Of a stretch of 25,701 nucleotides of DNA, positions 22,259-25,701 are shown in pieces. Each line of letters begins with the position of its first letter. Position 1 is the stretch's first letter. The stretch spans positions 1 through 25,701 of the forward strand of contig JBNKTC010000012.1 in the NCBI GenBank assembly GCA_050297855.1. The letters run 5' to 3'. This DNA comes from SZUA-545 sp050297855. GTDB lineage: Bacteria; Campylobacterota; Campylobacteria; Campylobacterales; SZUA-545. Below the pieces are notes generated by a model. That model was not told the origin of the DNA. It did no database searches and was given only the letters and a program-made list of their open reading frames with translations. Both the position numbers and the translations under genes were made by a program.

Positions 22259-23308
22259 CTAAAGAAAGTCTCGTGAAAAAGGGGTTCCCTTTTTCAGGTC
22301 ACGGGTGACTTTCTTGTTGACAATATCTTTAAAATATTTAGGTGCCAAACCAAAACCGGGACGGACTGAACGGACGTTCTGCTCCGTTATCACGTCCCCC
22401 GCTTTCATATCTTCGGCAACAAAAAGACTTCGGGAGAACTCCCGTGATTTTTTCGATTTTTCACTCAGCTCATACGTCACGCTTCCGAGGAGCTTTTCCG
22501 TATCCCGGACCGCTTTAACCATCTCGGAAAACTCGTCGATCGTCAGGCTGAATGCGGCATCGGGGCCCCCCATCTCCCGGTCGAGGATAAAGTGCTTTTC
22601 AATCACTTTAGCCCCCAATGCTACAGCGGCGACCGGTGTCGTCAGCTCCATCGTGTGATCGGAGAGCCCCGCCAGCGTACCGAAGCGCTCTGAAATATCT
22701 GTAATAGTACGCAGGTTCATCTCCTCCAGTGGAGCCGGATAGGAGCTGGTACATTTAAGCAGTACGACCTGATCGTTCCCCATCCGCTTGCATGCATCCA
22801 CCGCATCTTCGATATCCGAAAGCTCTGCGATCCCGGTAGAGATAATGACCGGTTTTCCTTTGGATGCGACATATTCGATAAGCGGGATATCCGTGATCTC
22901 GAACGAAGCGATCTTATAGGCGGAAACATCCATCTTCTCCAGAAAATCGACCGATGTCCTGTCAAAAGGGGAGGAGAAGAGCGTGATCCCGATCTCGTCG
23001 GCAAAGGATTTAAGCTGCGGCTGCCAATCCCACGGGGTATACGCCTCTTCGTAGAGGGAGTGGAGTGTTTTGCCGTCCCAAAGCGTTCCCTGCTGGATGC
23101 GGAAATACTCGTTATCGCAATCAAGGGTGATCGTATCAGCTGTGTAAGTCTGGATCTTGACCGCATCGGCACCGGCATCCTTGGCCGCCTGGATCATCTC
23201 CTTGGCAACATCCAGCGAACCGTTATGGTTGGCGGATATCTCTGCAATAATATAAACGGGGGCGTTCTCCGAAATCTCACGTTTGTCTATCGTAATCATC
23301 TGTTTCAT
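22259..23308 (-). CDS. pseI: Pseudaminic acid synthase
   Basis: This 349-residue NeuB-family enzyme condenses 2,4-diacetamido-2,4,6-trideoxy-L-altrose with phosphoenolpyruvate. The TIM barrel shows VYIIAEISANHNGSLDVAKE, GADAVKIQTYTADTITLDC, SSPFDRTSVDFLE, YKIASFEITDIPLIEY, LLKCTSSYPAPLEEMNL and IEKHFILDREMGGPDAAFS. A C-terminal SAF antifreeze-like domain (RSLFVAEDMKAGDVITEQNV) follows. The YTADTITLD stretch and pse neighbours point to pseudaminate, not sialate. Its start overlaps the pseG/pseH stop by four bases (ATGA). Confidence 0.93.
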   Translation of the reverse strand: MKQMITIDKREISENAPVYIIAEISANHNGSLDVAKEMIQAAKDAGADAVKIQTYTADTITLDCDNEYFRIQQGTLWDGKTLHSLYEEAYTPWDWQPQLKSFADEIGITLFSSPFDRTSVDFLEKMDVSAYKIASFEITDIPLIEYVASKGKPVIISTGIAELSDIEDAVDACKRMGNDQVVLLKCTSSYPAPLEEMNLRTITDISERFGTLAGLSDHTMELTTPVAAVALGAKVIEKHFILDREMGGPDAAFSLTIDEFSEMVKAVRDTEKLLGSVTYELSEKSKKSREFSRSLFVAEDMKAGDVITEQNVRSVRPGFGLAPKYFKDIVNKKVTRDLKKGTPFSRDFL

Positions 23309-24798
23309 AATGTATATTCCATCGTAATTATCTCCTTCTCGGGATCGTCTTCACAGAGTGAAAAGCCTGCCTTTTCAAAACTCCGTAAAGAAGCGCGGTT
23401 CTCTTTTTTAATCATAGCAATAATCCGGGTATCCGATTTCCTCAGGGAAAGATATGCAATGCCTTGCCGAACGATTTTTTCCGCCATTCCCAGACCTCTC
23501 AGTAGCGGGGAAAAGCTGATGCTTATGACACTGGCATCTTCATCCAGACCGTCAAAACGGATCTGCCCCAAAAAGGTATTATCTGCCTTGACTGTCAGCA
23601 AGAGCCGGGCCGGATCGTCCAGGAGACCTTGCAACCAGCGTTTGTGTCCGTCCAGCGTGATCTTATCCTGGGAAAATGAATGTTTTCTGACCGTCTCGTC
23701 ATTTGCCAGCTCAAGCAGATCGTCACAATCATCAAAAGTCGCCGGCTGAACAGAGACCTCAGAAAAAAGGGTTTTTCTGATCACGTCGATCATATATCTC
23801 ACCCCATCTTTTTCAAAAAGCGAGGCCATATTCCGCTGCATTTTTTCCCGCATCTCACCGTCTTCAATCAGCTGTTTTAATCCGGTCAGGATTATATCAT
23901 CATCTATTTTATGGTGCCACCCAAGCGTAACTGCCAGCTCCCTTTTTTGGAGCTCCTGTACGATTCTTTCCTGGTTTTCGGCAACTGTGATCACCAACGA
24001 GGGAAGTCTCATGACCAGGGTCTCGATTGTTGTCGAACCGCCGGCGGTGATCGCGATATCGGACCGGTACATCAAACCGGCCATATCATCTGTACTCCGG
24101 ATGACACTAAACGGTTTTACCATCCCCTTCGCCATTGTGACCAGACTTTCATAATGGGGATTCAGGTTCCCGCAGACGACCGTGACATCCAGGGCATAGG
24201 GCGCCTTCTCTATCGCCCGCATCACTTTTGCCGCAATATTGTTTTCATCCGAACCGCCCAGTGTCAGCAGTACGTTAATCTTACCTCGGTCAAATGTTCT
24301 TTTATCACGGCTGGCATAGGCCTTGAATTCCGGCCGGATCAGGGAGTATTCCAGTCCGGCAAAGACATTGCACCCGTCCGGAACAAGCTCCCGGTAGTGT
24401 TCGGTTTTTGCATAGATATTCTGGTTTAAAACAAAGTCCGCATAATGTTTTTCATAGGTATCGTCAAAACTGAAAACCGGCTTCCCGCTCATCTCTTTGA
24501 GACGCAGCTCATAGGAGGCATCGATCGCGTAGCTGTCGCAGATAACCATTTGGACATTCTGCTGACGCACTACCTCGGCCACATATCCCACTTCATCGGC
24601 GGGAGGGTGATCCAACAGAAGCAGTCCGCACTTTCGGTTACGGATAAGTTCCTGCAGCTGTGAATCGGTGGTGCGCGTTAGGTAGGTGATACGGAAACCG
24701 CTTTGTATCAGTTCGGCTGCGAGGGTCAGTGTCCGCATAATGTGTCCACTCCCGATTTTTGGTCCGGCATCGGCCCGGATAAGGATAAGTGGTTTCAA
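23305..24798 (-). CDS. pseG: PseG-PseH fusion: UDP-sugar hydrolase plus N-acetyltransferase
   Basis: The 497-residue protein joins two pathway enzymes. Residues 1-335 are PseG, the GT-B-like hydrolase that releases 2,4-diacetamido-trideoxy-altrose from UDP; the catalytic loop is GPKIGSGHIMRTLTLAAEL with His19, and the nucleotide site shows NVLLTLGGSDENN and ITAGGSTTIETL. Residues about 345-497 are a GNAT domain of PseH type (RKHSFSQDKITLDGHKRWL, acetyl-CoA loop LLRGLGMAEK), which acetylates the 4-amino sugar, the step before PseG. Fusion puts consecutive steps in one chain, although H acts before G. Both joints to neighbours are ATGA overlaps. Confidence 0.9.
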   Translation of the reverse strand: MKPLILIRADAGPKIGSGHIMRTLTLAAELIQSGFRITYLTRTTDSQLQELIRNRKCGLLLLDHPPADEVGYVAEVVRQQNVQMVICDSYAIDASYELRLKEMSGKPVFSFDDTYEKHYADFVLNQNIYAKTEHYRELVPDGCNVFAGLEYSLIRPEFKAYASRDKRTFDRGKINVLLTLGGSDENNIAAKVMRAIEKAPYALDVTVVCGNLNPHYESLVTMAKGMVKPFSVIRSTDDMAGLMYRSDIAITAGGSTTIETLVMRLPSLVITVAENQERIVQELQKRELAVTLGWHHKIDDDIILTGLKQLIEDGEMREKMQRNMASLFEKDGVRYMIDVIRKTLFSEVSVQPATFDDCDDLLELANDETVRKHSFSQDKITLDGHKRWLQGLLDDPARLLLTVKADNTFLGQIRFDGLDEDASVISISFSPLLRGLGMAEKIVRQGIAYLSLRKSDTRIIAMIKKENRASLRSFEKAGFSLCEDDPEKEIITMEYTL

Positions 24799-25520
24799 CT
24801 TTTTTTCTGCTCCACATGTGCATTGATATCGTATATATAACTGTTCTCCTCAAGCCGGTCTATGAGCGTTTCAAAAGAGAAATCCGTCTTGCAGTCAAAG
24901 AGGCCGTAGACTTCCCGGATCGCGTCATAATCAGCCGGCTCGTCAAGGGTCAGCCGGTACCTGGACATGTCCTGCCCGTATGTATACGAACCGATGGAAA
25001 ACTCCTCTTTATGGGAGGTGTAGATATACATCGTAACATGCTCTTTTTCCAGATCGCTTCGGGCGCCCAGATACGCTTTTTCCAGGGCGGTAAATGAGAA
25101 GACCTCACAGTCAAATCCCCGGGGGAAAGTACGCTCAAGGACATTGGCGGCATAATCGAATCCGCCTTCATGGAAGAAGTCGATCACGTCTTGGACAACG
25201 GTACCGTCGATCAGGGGGCAATCCGATGTCAAACGCACGATCGTCGCCGCCTGGAACGACTTGGCACACTTGTAGTAGCGCTCCAACACATTCTGGGGAT
25301 CCCCCCTGAAATAGGGAACACCGGCCCGTTCGCACAGTGACACGATCGGCTCTTCCGTACCGTCATTTGTCGTAGCGATCACGATATTGTCTTTAAATTT
25401 TCCCAGACGATCGAGCATGGTCTCCAGTACCGTCTTTCCGCAGAGGGGAAGCAGGATCTTCCCCGGCAGCCGTGTCGATGTCATCCGTGCCTGGATGATA
25501 ATCAGAAGATTTTTATCCAT
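24795..25520 (-). CDS. SpsF-type cytidylyltransferase, probably CMP-pseudaminate synthetase
   Basis: The 241-residue nucleotidyltransferase belongs to the SpsF-like (COG1861) group: IIQARMTSTRLPGKILLPLCG at the CTP-binding N-terminus, VIATTNDGTEEPIV, RLTSDCPLIDG with the metal-binding Asp near residue 100, and RYRLTLDEPADYDAI. In the pathway the CMP-activating enzyme is usually the NeuA-like PseF; this one occupies its slot between pseB and pseG and no other candidate is in the window. I infer that it activates pseudaminic acid. Its start lies inside the last codons of the pseC remnant (eight-base overlap) and its end overlaps pseG by four. Confidence 0.78.
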   Translation of the reverse strand: MDKNLLIIIQARMTSTRLPGKILLPLCGKTVLETMLDRLGKFKDNIVIATTNDGTEEPIVSLCERAGVPYFRGDPQNVLERYYKCAKSFQAATIVRLTSDCPLIDGTVVQDVIDFFHEGGFDYAANVLERTFPRGFDCEVFSFTALEKAYLGARSDLEKEHVTMYIYTSHKEEFSIGSYTYGQDMSRYRLTLDEPADYDAIREVYGLFDCKTDFSFETLIDRLEENSYIYDINAHVEQKKS

Positions 25521-25596
25521 CGATCATCCCCCGGGGGAATAAATAAGCAGACAGGCCGGAACCGATCGACTGTTTACCGTAGGGGATAAATGCCAT
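25513..25596 (-). pseudogene. pseC: Truncated 5' remnant of pseC (27 codons)
   Basis: The ATG overlaps the pseB stop (TAATG), the normal coupling for pseB-pseC, and the first residues MAFIPYGKQSI match the conserved start of PseC aminotransferases (usually I-P-Y-G-R-Q-x-I). After Ile11 the homology stops; 16 unrelated residues lead to a TAA that overlaps the cytidylyltransferase start. The remaining PLP-binding aminotransferase, about 360 residues, is absent. A CCCCCGGGGG palindrome lies in the tail (about 25529-25538). I read this as a deletion of nearly the whole gene. The C4 amination of the pathway would need a pseC elsewhere, or the operon is dead. Confidence 0.65.
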
Positions 25597-25701
25597 TAGT
25601 GCCCCTCAGCCATTTCCAGGAAGGCTTCGTGAGTCAGCCACTCGGTGTTGTTGCCGGAGTTATACTCAAAGCCCTGTTCCACCGGTACCCCTTTTTCGCC
25701 G
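25596..25701 (-). CDS. pseB: PseB C-terminus (UDP-GlcNAc 4,6-dehydratase/5-epimerase), partial
   Basis: Only the last 34 residues are inside the window; the gene continues beyond 25701. The segment GVPVEQGFEYNSGNNTEWLT followed by an acidic end has the G-F-x-Y-x-S-x-x-N-x-x-W-L pattern that closes PseB proteins. PseB makes the first intermediate of pseudaminic acid from UDP-GlcNAc. The assignment leans on this motif and on the pse genes downstream; another SDR sugar dehydratase such as LegB is not excluded from so short a piece. Confidence 0.65.
   Translation of the reverse strand, partial: GEKGVPVEQGFEYNSGNNTEWLTHEAFLEMAEGH

Noticed and set aside
22255..22269. Short hairpin between the convergent LpxL-like and pseI genes as a terminator
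   Set aside because: CTTTC-TAAA-GAAAG has only five weak pairs and no T run, and it overlaps the pseI stop codon.

Overview
The window looks like chromosomal DNA from a Campylobacterota species (Sulfurimonas/Sulfurovum-like; genus not resolved). The main pointers are a secG-frr-pyrE operon, a stand-alone ThiD2-like protein, a short BioC-type methyltransferase, a PseB/PseI/PseG pseudaminic acid block and small overlapping operons. Most genes are moderately GC-rich with C/G-ending codons. One block at about 6.92-10.29 kb is clearly more AT-rich.

Layout. 1-300: leader and promoter of what is probably an rRNA operon leaving the window on the minus strand. 370-3181: Bax-inhibitor-1/YccA membrane protein, ThiD2-like thiamine protein, and a 549-residue protein with two degenerate receiver domains around a coiled coil. 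3192-4356 (minus): a Cys-rich secreted protein and bioC. 4444-6890: secG, polysaccharide deacetylase, frr, pyrE, tightly coupled. 6924-10290: an accessory block of secreted proteins on the minus strand (gene fragment, serine hydrolase, 333-aa and 110-aa unknowns). It is interrupted by a second, diverged and internally deleted copy of the pyrE 3' end with its own hairpin, which suggests insertion at the end of pyrE. 10327-11535 (minus): small DUF2892-like membrane protein and purM.

11630-20123 is a probable long plus-strand operon: aminopropyltransferase-like protein, FkbH-like HAD/GNAT protein, acyl carrier protein, VOC-fold protein, MBOAT acyltransferase, membrane-anchored SGNH-like protein, GT4 glycosyltransferase and a phosphoethanolamine-transferase-like enzyme. 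The FkbH/ACP/MBOAT/SGNH order parallels the DltA/C/B/D D-alanylation relay, with FkbH in the place of the adenylating enzyme. I infer a system that loads a small (glyceryl-like) acyl group on a dedicated ACP and moves it through the membrane onto a surface glycan. This is the best candidate for an undescribed system in the window.

20104-25701 continues the cell-surface theme: a WaaG-like glycosyltransferase, an LpxL/HtrB-type lipid A acyltransferase, then a minus-strand pseudaminic acid operon (pseB end, a 27-codon remnant of pseC, an SpsF-type cytidylyltransferase, a PseG-PseH fusion, pseI). The pseC gene is missing where it should stand; only its first codons survive. All functions are inferred from sequence motifs; no database search was run.
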